Assembly (NCBI RefSeq): GCF_000285535.1
Contig: NZ_HE610991.1
Span: 1 to 64,000 of the forward strand
Source of the DNA: Bacillus timonensis
GTDB lineage: Bacteria; Bacillota; Bacilli; Bacillales; Bacillaceae_L
Direction of reading: 5' to 3'
DNA: 64,000 bases
Part shown: positions 50,655 through 59,489 of the stretch, piece after piece
Position numbering within the stretch: the stretch's first letter is position 1
Layout: every line of letters begins with the position of its first letter
Position numbers and translations under genes: made by a program
Notes under the pieces: generated by a model
The model's input: only the letters and a program-made list of their open reading frames with translations
The model's database searches: none
What the model was told of the DNA's origin: nothing

Positions 50655-51494
50655 ATGAGTGAAGCCCTTTTAGTCGTTGATCAGATAAGTTATAAATACA
50701 CGGAAAATACAAGGTTTGCTTTAGAAAATCTTTCATTCTCTGTTCAAAAAGGAGAATGGCTAGCAATTGTAGGACATAATGGCTCAGGAAAATCTACGTT
50801 AGCTAAAATACTAAACGGTTTACTATTGCCTCAAACAGGAACCGTAACCATTGAAGGTATCCAACTAAATGAAAATTCGATATGGGACATTCGTAGGAAA
50901 ATTGGTATGGTGTTTCAGAATCCAGATAATCAATTTGTAGGTACGACTGTTAAGGACGATATTGCCTTTGGAATGGAAAACAACGGCATTCCTCGGGAAA
51001 CGATGGTATCTAGGATTGATAGAGTCATCGATATGGTAAAAATGAAGGACTTTCTTGAGTATGAACCACATCAACTTTCTGGTGGGCAAAAGCAGAGAGT
51101 TGCAATTGCAGGTGTTTTAGCCGTACAGCCTGATTTAATCATACTAGATGAGGCAACCTCGATGTTGGACCCTATAGGGCGCACAGAGGTCTTAGAAACG
51201 ATAAGGGAAATCAAGAATGAGAGTCAAATCACGGTGATGTCAATTACACATGATTTAGAGGAAGCAGCAAGGGCAGATCGAATCATTGTGATGAATCAGG
51301 GACAATTATTTGCGGAAGGAAAACCTGAAGAAATCTTTGCTTTAGATGAAAAGCTTGTAGAAATTGGTTTGGATTTACCTTTTTCTGTAAAAGTATCTAA
51401 AAAACTACGAGCAATCGGGGTTCCTCTTTCAAAGAATCATATAACAGAAGAAGGTTTGGTGGATGAGTTATGGACATTACAATCGAAAAACTAG
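50655..51494 (+). CDS. ecfA1: Energy-coupling factor transporter ATPase EcfA1
   Basis: One of the two ATPases of the shared ECF module that powers several vitamin S-components. 279 residues from ATG 50655: Walker A GHNGSGKST, Q-loop FQNPDNQFVG, signature LSGGQKQRVAIAG and Walker B LIILDEATSMLD. In-frame GTG 50640 and ATG 50649 are too close to the GGGGG site (50642-50646), so 50655 is preferred. It overlaps ecfA2 by 25 bp. Confidence 0.93.
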   Translation: MSEALLVVDQISYKYTENTRFALENLSFSVQKGEWLAIVGHNGSGKSTLAKILNGLLLPQTGTVTIEGIQLNENSIWDIRRKIGMVFQNPDNQFVGTTVKDDIAFGMENNGIPRETMVSRIDRVIDMVKMKDFLEYEPHQLSGGQKQRVAIAGVLAVQPDLIILDEATSMLDPIGRTEVLETIREIKNESQITVMSITHDLEEAARADRIIVMNQGQLFAEGKPEEIFALDEKLVEIGLDLPFSVKVSKKLRAIGVPLSKNHITEEGLVDELWTLQSKN

Positions 51495-52345
51495 AGCACC
51501 GCTACCAAATTCGTTCTCCATTTGAAAGGCTTGCCTTATTTGACGTCAATGCAAAAATAAAATCTGGTTCTTACACTGCTATTATTGGACATACCGGTTC
51601 TGGAAAATCAACAATTCTACAGCATTTAAATGGTCTCCTACAGCCAACCTCAGGTTCCATTACCATTGGAGATCGTACAATTAGCTCAAAACAAAAGCAA
51701 AAAAATCTAAAGCCACTCCGAAAGAATGTAGGGGTTGTCTTTCAATTTCCAGAGCACCAATTGTTTGAAGAGACAGTTGAGAAAGATATATGTTTTGGAC
51801 CATTGAATTTTGGTGTTTCATTGGAAGAAGCAAAGGAAAGAGCCAGACAGGCTATTAGCATGGTTGGCCTTTCAGAAGAATATTTATCGAAATCTCCTTT
51901 TGATTTAAGTGGAGGTCAAATGAGACGGGTTGCGATTGCTGGAATCTTGGCAATGAATCCAAACGTATTAGTTTTGGACGAGCCTACTGCAGGTTTGGAT
52001 CCAAGGGGACGTTTTGAAATTATGGAGATGTTCTATAAACTTCATAAAGAACGAGGACTTACAACAATTCTTGTAACTCATAGTATGGAGGATGCCTCCC
52101 GATATGCAGATCAAATTCTCGTTATGGAAAAAGGGACAATTAAATTTCAAGGTGATCCAGTTGAGATTTTTTCTAACCCTGAACAGGTTCTCCATTTAGG
52201 GCTAGATGTTCCTGAGGCTGTTAGATTAAAAGGGTTGCTCGAAAGAAAGTTAGGAATTAAGATTCCTCGTTCTGCTAGTTTATCAGTAGATGAAATTGTG
52301 AAGTATGTAGGAAATGCCCTTAAAGGTGAGGGGGTCGGGTTATGA
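51470..52345 (+). CDS. ecfA2: Energy-coupling factor transporter ATPase EcfA2
   Basis: The partner ATPase, 291 residues: Walker A GHTGSGKST, FQFPEHQLFE Q-loop, LSGGQMRRVAIAG and VLVLDEPTAGLD. The ATG lies within ecfA1 and the end overlaps ecfT by four bases, so the three subunits are translationally linked. Confidence 0.94.
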   Translation: MDITIEKLEHRYQIRSPFERLALFDVNAKIKSGSYTAIIGHTGSGKSTILQHLNGLLQPTSGSITIGDRTISSKQKQKNLKPLRKNVGVVFQFPEHQLFEETVEKDICFGPLNFGVSLEEAKERARQAISMVGLSEEYLSKSPFDLSGGQMRRVAIAGILAMNPNVLVLDEPTAGLDPRGRFEIMEMFYKLHKERGLTTILVTHSMEDASRYADQILVMEKGTIKFQGDPVEIFSNPEQVLHLGLDVPEAVRLKGLLERKLGIKIPRSASLSVDEIVKYVGNALKGEGVGL

Positions 52346-53133
52346 ACATCATTATCGGACGTTATATCCCAGGGAACTCTCCGATTCATAAAATGGACCC
52401 AAGAGCAAAATTGCTTTTAATTTTCTGTTATGTTTTTATTGTTTTTTTAGCAAACTCTGTTCTAACCTATGCATTATTAGGAATCTACACTTTAGTGATT
52501 GTATTCCTAACAAAGGTTCAATTACGCTACATTCTTTCGGGACTAAAACCCATTCTATGGGTCATACTTTTCACATTTATCCTTCATATCTTTCTGACGA
52601 AAGAAGGTAACCTATTAGTTGACTTTGGTTGGCTTCAAATTTATGAGGGTGGCGTAACACAAGGGATTTTTATATCATTGCGGCTATTATATTTAATAAT
52701 TATGACGACAATATTAACATTAACAAGTACACCAATTGAAATTACAGATGGCATGGAGAGTTTATTAGCACCATTTAAAAAAATGGGTCTACCTACACAT
52801 GAGCTTGCACTAATGATGTCAATTTCACTTCGATTTATCCCGACATTGATGCAAGAAACAGAGAAAATCATGAAGGCACAGGCTGCCCGGGGGGTCGAAT
52901 TTACGAGTGGCCCGATTAAGGACCGTATGAAAGCGGTCGTTCCTTTATTAATTCCTTTGTTTATAAGCTCGTTTAAACGTGCTGAGGAGCTTGCAATTGC
53001 TATGGAAGCAAGAGGATACCGAGGTGGAGAAGGGCGGACCAAGCTTCGTGTTTTACAGTGGCGTGCCATTGATACACTTATGCTTGTACTACTCTTTGTA
53101 ACCGCAGCTGTATTATTTTTATTACGTGGATAA
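52342..53133 (+). CDS. ecfT: Energy-coupling factor transporter membrane subunit EcfT
   Basis: The 263-residue transmembrane scaffold joining EcfA1A2 to substrate-binding S-components. Five or six hydrophobic segments plus two coupling helices with Ala-Arg-Gly motifs: AQAARGVEF and AMEARGYRGG (the latter near 222-231). The ATG overlaps the ecfA2 stop. No S-component gene is nearby, so the module presumably serves unlinked ones. Confidence 0.94.
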   Translation: MNIIIGRYIPGNSPIHKMDPRAKLLLIFCYVFIVFLANSVLTYALLGIYTLVIVFLTKVQLRYILSGLKPILWVILFTFILHIFLTKEGNLLVDFGWLQIYEGGVTQGIFISLRLLYLIIMTTILTLTSTPIEITDGMESLLAPFKKMGLPTHELALMMSISLRFIPTLMQETEKIMKAQAARGVEFTSGPIKDRMKAVVPLLIPLFISSFKRAEELAIAMEARGYRGGEGRTKLRVLQWRAIDTLMLVLLFVTAAVLFLLRG

Positions 53134-53144
53134 TGAGGTAAAAA

Positions 53145-53915
53145 ATGAATCGCTATAAATGCATTATTTCGTATGATGGTACTCATTTTTCAGGGTATCA
53201 GGTACAACCGAATAAACGAACAGTACAATCGGAATTTGAGACTGCTTTACAGAAAATGCATAAAGGGGAACCAGTGAGTATTGTTGCATCAGGTCGAACG
53301 GATGCAAAAGTTCATGCACTCGGACAGGTCATCCATTTTGATTCCCGAATATCTATTCCTGTTGAGGGTTGGAAACGGGCCTTAAATTCACTGCTCCCGA
53401 ATGACATTTCCGTTCGTTCGGTAGAAATGGTTGCTCTAGACTTTCACGCGCGTTTCGATGTAAAGGCGAAAGAGTACCGATATCGGTTATTAGTCAGCAA
53501 AGAACCTTGCGTTTTTAAGCGTCATTATACGTATTATTATCCATATCCACTTAATCTTGCTGCAATGAGGGAAGCTTCAGACTATCTGATAGGTACCTAT
53601 GATTTTACAAGTTTTTGTGCTTCAAAGACCGAAGTGCAAGATAAGGTTCGTACTATTTACCAAATAAAAATTGAAAAACATGAAGATGAGCTGATTTTTT
53701 CGTTTGTTGGAAATGGATTTTTATATAATATGGTGCGAATTTTAGTAGGGACTTTACTAGAAGTTGGAAGCGGCCAAAGAGAGGCTAGGATGATTGAGAA
53801 TATCCTGTCTGGGAAGGATAGATCATTAGCAGGAAAGACCGCGCCAGGCCAGGGTTTGTGCCTATGGCAGGTGTTTTATGAGGAATGGAAGGATAAAAAT
53901 TATTATAACAACTAA
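53145..53915 (+). CDS. truA: tRNA pseudouridine synthase A
   Basis: Converts U38-40 of tRNA anticodon arms to pseudouridine. 256 residues; catalytic Asp53 in [13 protein letters not shown]. The residue two after Asp is usually Gly (GRTDAGVHA) but is Lys55 here. The rest, including GSGQREARM and the [19 protein letters not shown] block, is normal. It follows ecfT by 11 bp as in B. subtilis. Confidence 0.94.
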   Translation: MNRYKCIISYDGTHFSGYQVQPNKRTVQSEFETALQKMHKGEPVSIVASGRTDAKVHALGQVIHFDSRISIPVEGWKRALNSLLPNDISVRSVEMVALDFHARFDVKAKEYRYRLLVSKEPCVFKRHYTYYYPYPLNLAAMREASDYLIGTYDFTSFCASKTEVQDKVRTIYQIKIEKHEDELIFSFVGNGFLYNMVRILVGTLLEVGSGQREARMIENILSGKDRSLAGKTAPGQGLCLWQVFYEEWKDKNYYNN

Positions 53916-53933
53916 TCCTGGTGTAACATTTCC

Positions 53934-53962
53934 TTGACATTACACCCTGAAAGTTATATTAT
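53934..53962 (+). promoter_or_regulatory. Sigma-A promoter of rplM-rpsI
   Basis: TTGACA (53934-53939), 17-bp spacer, TATTAT (53957-53962). Confidence 0.8.
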
Positions 53963-53974
53963 ATTTTAGGTATG

Positions 53975-54045
53975 ATATTTAAACCCCACGTTAAAGCCCC
54001 GGAACTTTAATCGTGATTAAATACAATATGAAACGTTAGTGAAAT
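53975..54045 (+). ncRNA. L13 leader RNA
   Basis: CACG-TTAAAG (53987-53996), loop CCCCGGAA, CTTTAA-T-CGTG (54005-54015) is the compact hairpin found before rplM in Bacillus (L13 leader). It is thought to mediate L13 feedback. It lies between the promoter and the rplM ribosome binding site. Confidence 0.7.
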
Positions 54046-54059
54046 TAGGAGGGAAACTC

Positions 54060-54497
54060 ATGCGTACAACATTTATGGCTAATGCTAGTAATATAGAACG
54101 CAAATGGTATGTTGTAGATGCTGCGGGCAAAACTTTAGGTCGTTTATCAACTGAAGTTGCAACATTACTTCGTGGAAAACACAAACCAACTTTTACACCA
54201 CATGTTGACACTGGTGACAATGTTATCATTATCAACGCTGAAAAAATCGAATTAACAGGTAATAAATTAAACGATAAGATTTACTACCGTCATAGTCAAT
54301 TCCCAGGCGGATTAAAGTCTAGAACTGCATTAGAAATGCGCACAAACTATCCAACAAAAATGCTTGAACTTGCAGTTAAAGGAATGCTTCCAAAAGGTTC
54401 ACTTGGTCGTCAAATGATCAAGAAATTGCACGTTTACGCTGGAAGCGAACATCCACATCAAGCACAACAACCTGAAGTTTACGAACTTCGCGGTTAA
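54060..54497 (+). CDS. rplM: Ribosomal protein L13
   Basis: The 145-residue early-assembly protein from ATG 54060 ([20 protein letters not shown]) behind TTAGGAGGGAAACTC; the upstream GTG at 54039 is rejected. [11 protein letters not shown] near 109-119. Confidence 0.95.
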   Translation: MRTTFMANASNIERKWYVVDAAGKTLGRLSTEVATLLRGKHKPTFTPHVDTGDNVIIINAEKIELTGNKLNDKIYYRHSQFPGGLKSRTALEMRTNYPTKMLELAVKGMLPKGSLGRQMIKKLHVYAGSEHPHQAQQPEVYELRG

Positions 54498-54517
54498 TTA
54501 TTAAGGAGGGTATTAAT

Positions 54518-54910
54518 TTGGCACAGGTACAATATTATGGCACTGGTCGTCGTAAAAGCTCTGTTGCACGTGTACGTTTAGTTCCTGGCGACGGACGCAT
54601 TGTAATCAACGGTCGTGACATTGCAGACTATATTCCATTCGAAGCATTAAGAGAAGTTGTAAAACAACCTCTAAATGCGACTGAAACTTTAGGTAATTAT
54701 GACGTTCTTGTTAACGTTAATGGCGGAGGATACACTGGTCAAGCTGGCGCTATCCGTCATGGTATCGCTCGTGCTTTACTACAAGCTGATCCTGAGTTCC
54801 GTCCAACTTTAAAATCAGCTGGACTATTAACTCGTGATCCTCGTATGAAAGAACGTAAAAAATACGGTCTTAAAGGCGCTCGTCGTGCACCTCAGTTCTC
54901 AAAACGTTAA
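54518..54910 (+). CDS. rpsI: Ribosomal protein S9
   Basis: The 130-residue protein whose C-terminal tail (APQFSKR) contacts P-site tRNA; TTG start at 54518 ([20 protein letters not shown]) behind AAGGAGGGTATTAAT. Last gene of the conserved block. Confidence 0.96.
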   Translation: MAQVQYYGTGRRKSSVARVRLVPGDGRIVINGRDIADYIPFEALREVVKQPLNATETLGNYDVLVNVNGGGYTGQAGAIRHGIARALLQADPEFRPTLKSAGLLTRDPRMKERKKYGLKGARRAPQFSKR

Positions 54911-54925
54911 TCTTAGTAATAAAAT

Positions 54926-54967
54926 TACAGGCTATTTCATCCATGATGAGATAGCCTGTTTTTGTTT
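54926..54967 (+). terminator. Intrinsic terminator after rpsI
   Basis: ACAGGCTATTTCATC and GATGAGATAGCCTGT form a long stem, then TTTTTGTTT. It marks the end of the conserved core. The rest of the gap to 55179 shows no gene or clear promoter. Confidence 0.92.
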
Positions 54968-55179
54968 GCCAAAAAATGAAATAATGAAATTTTTGGGGAA
55001 AGAAAACGGATGTATAAGTTTTAATGATATACTTGAAATGCGGATAAATGAGAAGATAGTATGATAGTTGAAGTTGAATGCTCAGGCAATGTAAGTATTG
55101 AAGGGGACCATAAAGAAAAGTGACTTAAAACCTATGTTTTTATTTTCTATAGAAACTATGTTGGGCATAGGAGGCTGGC

Positions 55180-55899
55180 ATGTCAAATACAAAGTACGAA
55201 AAAATATATGAAGATTTAAAAAAGAAAATTGAGCAGAATGTTTACCAGTATCAACAATTCATTCCTTCAGAGAATACATTAGTTAAAATATATGACTGTT
55301 CAAGGAATACCTTACGAAGAGCAATCGGAAATCTTGTGGACGATGGGTATGTGCAAACCAAACATGGGAAAGGTGTGCGCGTTATTTATCAGGACTTTAG
55401 AAAGAATGAATATATGTTTGGTGAGACGGAAACATTTAAGGAGTTTGCGACTCGAAACAATAAGAAGCATCGGACCGAGGTCATCGTCTTTGAGGAATTG
55501 GTGGTAGATCAAAACCTTCACGAGCATACGAGGTTTCCAATTGGGGTTGAAGTGTTTCACCTAAAGCGTGTCCGTTATTTAGAAGGAAATCCGGTCATTA
55601 TGGACTACAATTATTTTAGGAAAGATATTGCAAAAGGATTAACGTTGGAGATAGCAGAGGATTCAATTTACGAATTCCTAGATAAAGAGCTGGACCAACG
55701 AGCGGTCACTGCCCAGCGAAAAATGGTGGTAGAAAGAACAAACGACATGGATGAGAAATATTTAAAATTAGATGGATTTAATAGTGTCGTCGTTGTTACT
55801 AGTCATATTTTTAATGCAGATGGTGTGATGTTTGAATTTACTTTATCAAGGCATACTCCAAGTAACTTTGTATTCTTTGACCAAACACAACGAAAGTAA
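55180..55899 (+). CDS. TreR-like GntR/HutC-family transcriptional regulator
   Basis: A 239-residue protein with an N-terminal winged helix of GntR type (IPSENTLVKIYDCSRNTLRR, about 28-47; wing GKGVRVI) and a C-terminal UTRA ligand domain (about 85-235). Overall shape and the DYNYFRKDI and NSIYEF-like (DSIYEFLDKEL) blocks resemble TreR of B. subtilis. It probably represses the sugar genes that follow, via the palindrome at 57721, and responds to a phosphorylated sugar. Ligand unknown. ATG at 55180 after ATAGGAGGCTGGC. Confidence 0.8.
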   Translation: MSNTKYEKIYEDLKKKIEQNVYQYQQFIPSENTLVKIYDCSRNTLRRAIGNLVDDGYVQTKHGKGVRVIYQDFRKNEYMFGETETFKEFATRNNKKHRTEVIVFEELVVDQNLHEHTRFPIGVEVFHLKRVRYLEGNPVIMDYNYFRKDIAKGLTLEIAEDSIYEFLDKELDQRAVTAQRKMVVERTNDMDEKYLKLDGFNSVVVVTSHIFNADGVMFEFTLSRHTPSNFVFFDQTQRK

Positions 55900-55935
55900 A
55901 AAAAGTGTACGAGATGAAGCTCTCGCACACTTTTT
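55899..55935. terminator. Bidirectional terminator between convergent genes
   Basis: AAAAAGTGTACGAGA, loop TGAAGC, TCTCGCACACTTTTT, with A and T tracts on both sides. It serves the regulator on the plus strand and the glycosidase on the minus strand. Confidence 0.9.
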
Positions 55936-55936
55936 G

Positions 55937-57664
55937 TTATTTAGCCAGTTTTGATGCTAAGTGAATAAATACGCTAGACGTCCACGTATGAGCAAGGTCT
56001 CGTAAACCTCTTCCTGTTTCAGCATGGAAGTTCTCTGCAAATCCCCCATTTTTACATAGTTCAAGAAACTTCTCTGTTATTTCATTTGCTAATTCTTGTT
56101 CCCCACACTCTTCAAATGCCTCTACAAAGAGGAGAGTGGTAGGAGCCCAAATCGGTCCTCTCCAGTAGGCATCTTCCTCATAAAAAGGACTGTCTATGGC
56201 TTCTGACGCGATTCCCCACTTTGTTAAATACCTTTCACTCTTTAGAACATTGATGATGTTCTTTTTAGCCGCTTCAGGAAGTTTGTTTGCCAAGATGATT
56301 GAAATTAAAGGCAAGATTCCTTGACTGTCAATTATTTTACCGTCTCTTGTAAATCGAGCTATTGGCAGGTCCTCAACAAGGAAATAGTCACAAAACTTCT
56401 GTGTATATTGTGCGGATTGTTCTTCCCAATATTTCTTATCTTGGTCTCTATCAAGTTTTTCAGCTACAACAGCTAGCATATCCATTGATTTAATCAAAAA
56501 AGCAGTTAGGTCTGGTGAGTCAATGATGTTTGCATTTCTGAACACTGTACTGTTGTCCTGTCCAGAATCATTACCGTGATGGTATTCACAAATTCCGTCG
56601 CCATTGAAATCTTTGTATTGTAGATAAAATTCCACATGTCTTTGGATTTGAGTAAATATCGTTTCTAATTGTTCAGTAGTCAACGTCATTTTTTCCATCA
56701 TCTTTAGCACAAATAATCCTTGTACAGGAGGCTTGGAGAAATTCCAGCGGATGGTCGAGTCGCTTATAGAACCTGGAATTTGGCCTTTGTCGTCCTGATA
56801 ATCGAATAAGACTTGAATTTGATCCCATGCAAGTCCATCATCGACACCAGCGAGTGCTAATGCATTGAAGGCATTATCCCAACTCCAAACACCTGGGAAA
56901 TTTGCATTTGACATATACATGGCTTTTCTTTTCAACAACCCTTGTTCATTCACGATACATGTCCAGTTTAAATAAGCAGCTTCTCTTAGTGTTTGTTGAT
57001 ATCTCTCTGGAACAATAGGGTGCTTAGATAAGAATCTCAAAAAATGATTTGTACTCTTGTTTAGTGCATCTTCAAATTTATACTCTCTTATTTCAGGAAC
57101 TGCTCCGTTCGTAGCAATGTCTTCAATGACACATAAGAATTCATTTGACTCTTTGGTTGATGTGATTTGAATGCTTGATATGTTATCGGCTTTGTTTGTG
57201 CTTCCTGTCGTATCCATAAATACGTTTTGTTGAAGGAAAACGGATCCTTGTGGTGCAAAGATCATGTATTTAGTCAGATTTTTGTAGCTGTTAACAATGC
57301 AATACTCTTCACCAGCATTCCCTAGGAGATAGTTATATTCAAAGTTGAAAATTGGTTGAGTGTCTAGTGTTAGACCAACATTTTCCCCACGACCTTGTAT
57401 AAAAATCCTTTCAGCATCTTCAAAGCATAAATAGATGTTTCCTCCATCAAATGTCAGGACAATCTTACATTCATCAGCTTCATAGGTGTATTCAACAGGA
57501 GTCCCATTAATTGTTGGGATGACTTTAAGAGCATTTTGATGATGTTTGGACTTTCCCCTTACTGAATTTATATAAAGCCCATTTTTCTCAGGGGTTTGGC
57601 TCTCTTGGTATGTGACTGCCATGTAAGAACCGAAATGACTCATAGGTGTGACCCGTATATCCAA
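55937..57664 (-). CDS. GH63/MGH1-like glycoside hydrolase
   Basis: About 575 residues: an N-terminal beta-rich domain (to about 200), then an alpha/alpha-barrel typical of GH37/GH63-type inverting glucosidases. PGVWSWDNAFNALALAG holds the likely acid Asp; GGFAENFHAETGRGLRDLAH near the C-terminus holds the candidate base Glu. The annotated frame opens at GTG 57673, but that codon overlaps the GAGGAG site; TTG at 57664 is eight bases away and is preferred. Relatives hydrolyse mannosyl- or glucosylglycerate, trehalose or other alpha-glycosides. Its place between a TreR-like regulator and a TreP-like PTS suggests an intracellular, perhaps 6-phosphorylated, disaccharide. The substrate is inference. 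Confidence 0.78.
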   Translation of the reverse strand: MDIRVTPMSHFGSYMAVTYQESQTPEKNGLYINSVRGKSKHHQNALKVIPTINGTPVEYTYEADECKIVLTFDGGNIYLCFEDAERIFIQGRGENVGLTLDTQPIFNFEYNYLLGNAGEEYCIVNSYKNLTKYMIFAPQGSVFLQQNVFMDTTGSTNKADNISSIQITSTKESNEFLCVIEDIATNGAVPEIREYKFEDALNKSTNHFLRFLSKHPIVPERYQQTLREAAYLNWTCIVNEQGLLKRKAMYMSNANFPGVWSWDNAFNALALAGVDDGLAWDQIQVLFDYQDDKGQIPGSISDSTIRWNFSKPPVQGLFVLKMMEKMTLTTEQLETIFTQIQRHVEFYLQYKDFNGDGICEYHHGNDSGQDNSTVFRNANIIDSPDLTAFLIKSMDMLAVVAEKLDRDQDKKYWEEQSAQYTQKFCDYFLVEDLPIARFTRDGKIIDSQGILPLISIILANKLPEAAKKNIINVLKSERYLTKWGIASEAIDSPFYEEDAYWRGPIWAPTTLLFVEAFEECGEQELANEITEKFLELCKNGGFAENFHAETGRGLRDLAHTWTSSVFIHLASKLAK

Positions 57665-57691
57665 AGTGAACACTCCTCTTTTAAATTTATA

Positions 57692-57719
57692 TTGACAACA
57701 AAATCTACTGTACTATAAT
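57692..57719 (+). promoter_or_regulatory. Sigma-A promoter of the PTS permease gene
   Basis: TTGACA (57692-57697), 16-bp spacer, TATAAT (57714-57719); both hexamers are consensus. Confidence 0.82.
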
Positions 57720-57720
57720 T

Positions 57721-57738
57721 AACTTGTTTAAACAAGTT
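57721..57738. promoter_or_regulatory. 18-bp perfect palindrome, likely operator
   Basis: AACTTGTTTAAACAAGTT begins two bases after the -10 box and covers the expected transcription start. GntR/HutC regulators such as TreR bind short dyads of TTGT...ACAA type, so the regulator at 55180 is the natural candidate. It also lies upstream of the divergent glycosidase and could control both. Confidence 0.75.
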
Positions 57739-57778
57739 AGAAATTTGTGTAAGCGATTCGATAAATGGAGGTTAGCGC

Positions 57779-59209
57779 ATGGCTATTAAAGATCAAGTAT
57801 CCAATATTATAAAAAATATCGGTGGATCTAAAAACGTCACTAATGCAACTCACTGCGTGACAAGGCTACGTTTAGTATTAGAAGATGAAAGCCAAGTCAA
57901 TAAAGAGGCGTTAGAAGAAAATGAACTGGTGAAAGGGACGTTTTCAGTAAATGGCCAGTTTCAAATTATCATTGGTCCTGGGCTTGTAGAGAAAGTTTAC
58001 AATGAGTTTGTAAATCAGACAGGTGCAGTAGAGGTAAGTAAGGATGAAATGAAGCAGATAACTGCTGAAAAGGGAAATATCATTCAGAGAGTTGTCCGGG
58101 TCTTGGCAGACATCTTTATTCCGATTCTTCCAGCAATTGTTGCTGCAGGTCTTCTCTTGGGATTAAATAATATGCTTGCAAACCCTGGTATTTTCTATGA
58201 CCAAAAATCCGTGTTAGATGTGCATGCGGGCTGGACGGGGTTTGCGGAGTTCATTAATGTCATTGCTAATACGGCATTTACATTCTTACCTGTGCTCATC
58301 GCGTGGTCGGCTGCTAGGAAATTTGGAGGTAGCCCGTTATTAGGGATTGTGTTGGGGCTATTATTAGTACACCCTTCATTAATGTCAGCTTATGCCTATG
58401 CAGAAAATCCAAGTGAAGTGGAGTACTGGAATCTATTTGGTTGGGACATTGCCAAAATAGGATATCAAGGACAAGTTCTTCCTGTTATTTTTGCTACTTG
58501 GATTTTAGTTTGGTTTGAGAAACGTTTGAAACGCTTAATTCCAGATAATTTACAAATGATTTTTGTGGCACCGCTCGCATTAGTCATCGCTGGTCTTTTA
58601 ACATTCGGAGTTATCGGGCCAATTACGATGACAGGTTCAAATTGGATTACGAATGGTATTCTCTATCTATTTGAATTATCACCTGCGTTTGCAGGGGGCG
58701 TGTATGGATTTATTTCAGGTCCACTTGTTATTACGGGCATGCACCACATATTCTTAGGGGTAAATCTTCAAATGGCCGGTACACTTGGCTACGTTACATT
58801 ATGGCCAATTGGCGAAACAGTTACACTTGCCCAAGGTGCTGCTGCGTTGACGATGTTCTTTATTTTGAAGCAAAACCAAAAATTAAAAAGTGTATCACTT
58901 ACTGCAACATTATCCGCATGGCTCGGCGTTACCGAACCAGCTATTTACGGAATCAACCTTCGATTTAGATATCCTTTCATAGCTGTTATGGTAGGTAGTG
59001 CAATTGGAAGTGCATATTTAGCGGCACAAGGGGTGAAAGCTACCTCTGTTGGAGTGGGAGGAGTTTTATCATTCCTTTCTGTTTATCCAGAACATTGGGG
59101 TTTCTATTTCACAGGGATGGCAATCACATTCATCTTTACCGTTGGATTAACATTTGGGTTAGGTAAAAGTAAGTTTTTTAAGTCTGGTAAAGATGTTGTG
59201 AAAAAATAG
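57779..59209 (+). CDS. PTS EIIBC permease, trehalose/sucrose family (TreP-like)
   Basis: A 476-residue membrane protein: an EIIB domain (1-85) with phospho-Cys26 in NATHCVTRLR, and an EIIC domain (about 105-470) with some ten hydrophobic segments, a GMHHIFLGVNLQ motif and GVTEPAIYGI, the EIIC substrate-site motif. No EIIA domain, so it would borrow EIIA-Glc, as TreP does. Similar along its length to B. subtilis TreP. It imports and phosphorylates a sugar. ATG at 57779 after AATGGAGGTTAGCGC. Confidence 0.88.
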   Translation: MAIKDQVSNIIKNIGGSKNVTNATHCVTRLRLVLEDESQVNKEALEENELVKGTFSVNGQFQIIIGPGLVEKVYNEFVNQTGAVEVSKDEMKQITAEKGNIIQRVVRVLADIFIPILPAIVAAGLLLGLNNMLANPGIFYDQKSVLDVHAGWTGFAEFINVIANTAFTFLPVLIAWSAARKFGGSPLLGIVLGLLLVHPSLMSAYAYAENPSEVEYWNLFGWDIAKIGYQGQVLPVIFATWILVWFEKRLKRLIPDNLQMIFVAPLALVIAGLLTFGVIGPITMTGSNWITNGILYLFELSPAFAGGVYGFISGPLVITGMHHIFLGVNLQMAGTLGYVTLWPIGETVTLAQGAAALTMFFILKQNQKLKSVSLTATLSAWLGVTEPAIYGINLRFRYPFIAVMVGSAIGSAYLAAQGVKATSVGVGGVLSFLSVYPEHWGFYFTGMAITFIFTVGLTFGLGKSKFFKSGKDVVKK

Positions 59210-59269
59210 ACCAGAGAAAAGTAGATCTTAGGCACTCGTTGGCACCTCAATTCTAAAATTTGGGGTTAT

Positions 59270-59310
59270 CAAAGGCTCTCAACCAAATTGGTTGGGGGTC
59301 TTTTTTTTAC
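59270..59310 (+). terminator. Intrinsic terminator after the PTS gene
   Basis: AAAGGCTCTCAACCA, loop AAT, TGGTTGGGGGTCTTT with G-U pairs, followed by TTTTT. Confidence 0.9.
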
Positions 59311-59328
59311 CTAAAAAACAAATAAAAA

Positions 59329-59407
59329 AGTACTTATCATTTGGAAGTTCTTTCATTCACTTATTCGTTAAAATGTAATGTATACTGGAGTTTAAAGGAT
59401 AAGTACT
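59329..59407. promoter_or_regulatory. Widely spaced 10-bp inverted repeat upstream of the phytoene synthase-like gene
   Basis: AGTACTTATC (59329-59338) and GATAAGTACT (59398-59407) are perfect inverted copies, 59 bp apart, each containing the palindrome AGTACT. TATACT (59381-59386) between them may be a -10 box. They could be paired operators; the binding protein is unknown. Confidence 0.4.
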
Positions 59408-59489
59408 ATTAGAATGGAATATCTGACAAAATACTTTTTAGAAACACTTTCTTTGAAAAGTAGAGATAGGTAACATAAGGAGGTAAAGA

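Noticed and set aside
52641-53186. 181-residue minus-strand frame over ecfT
   Set aside because: Antisense of a membrane protein gene; no independent support.
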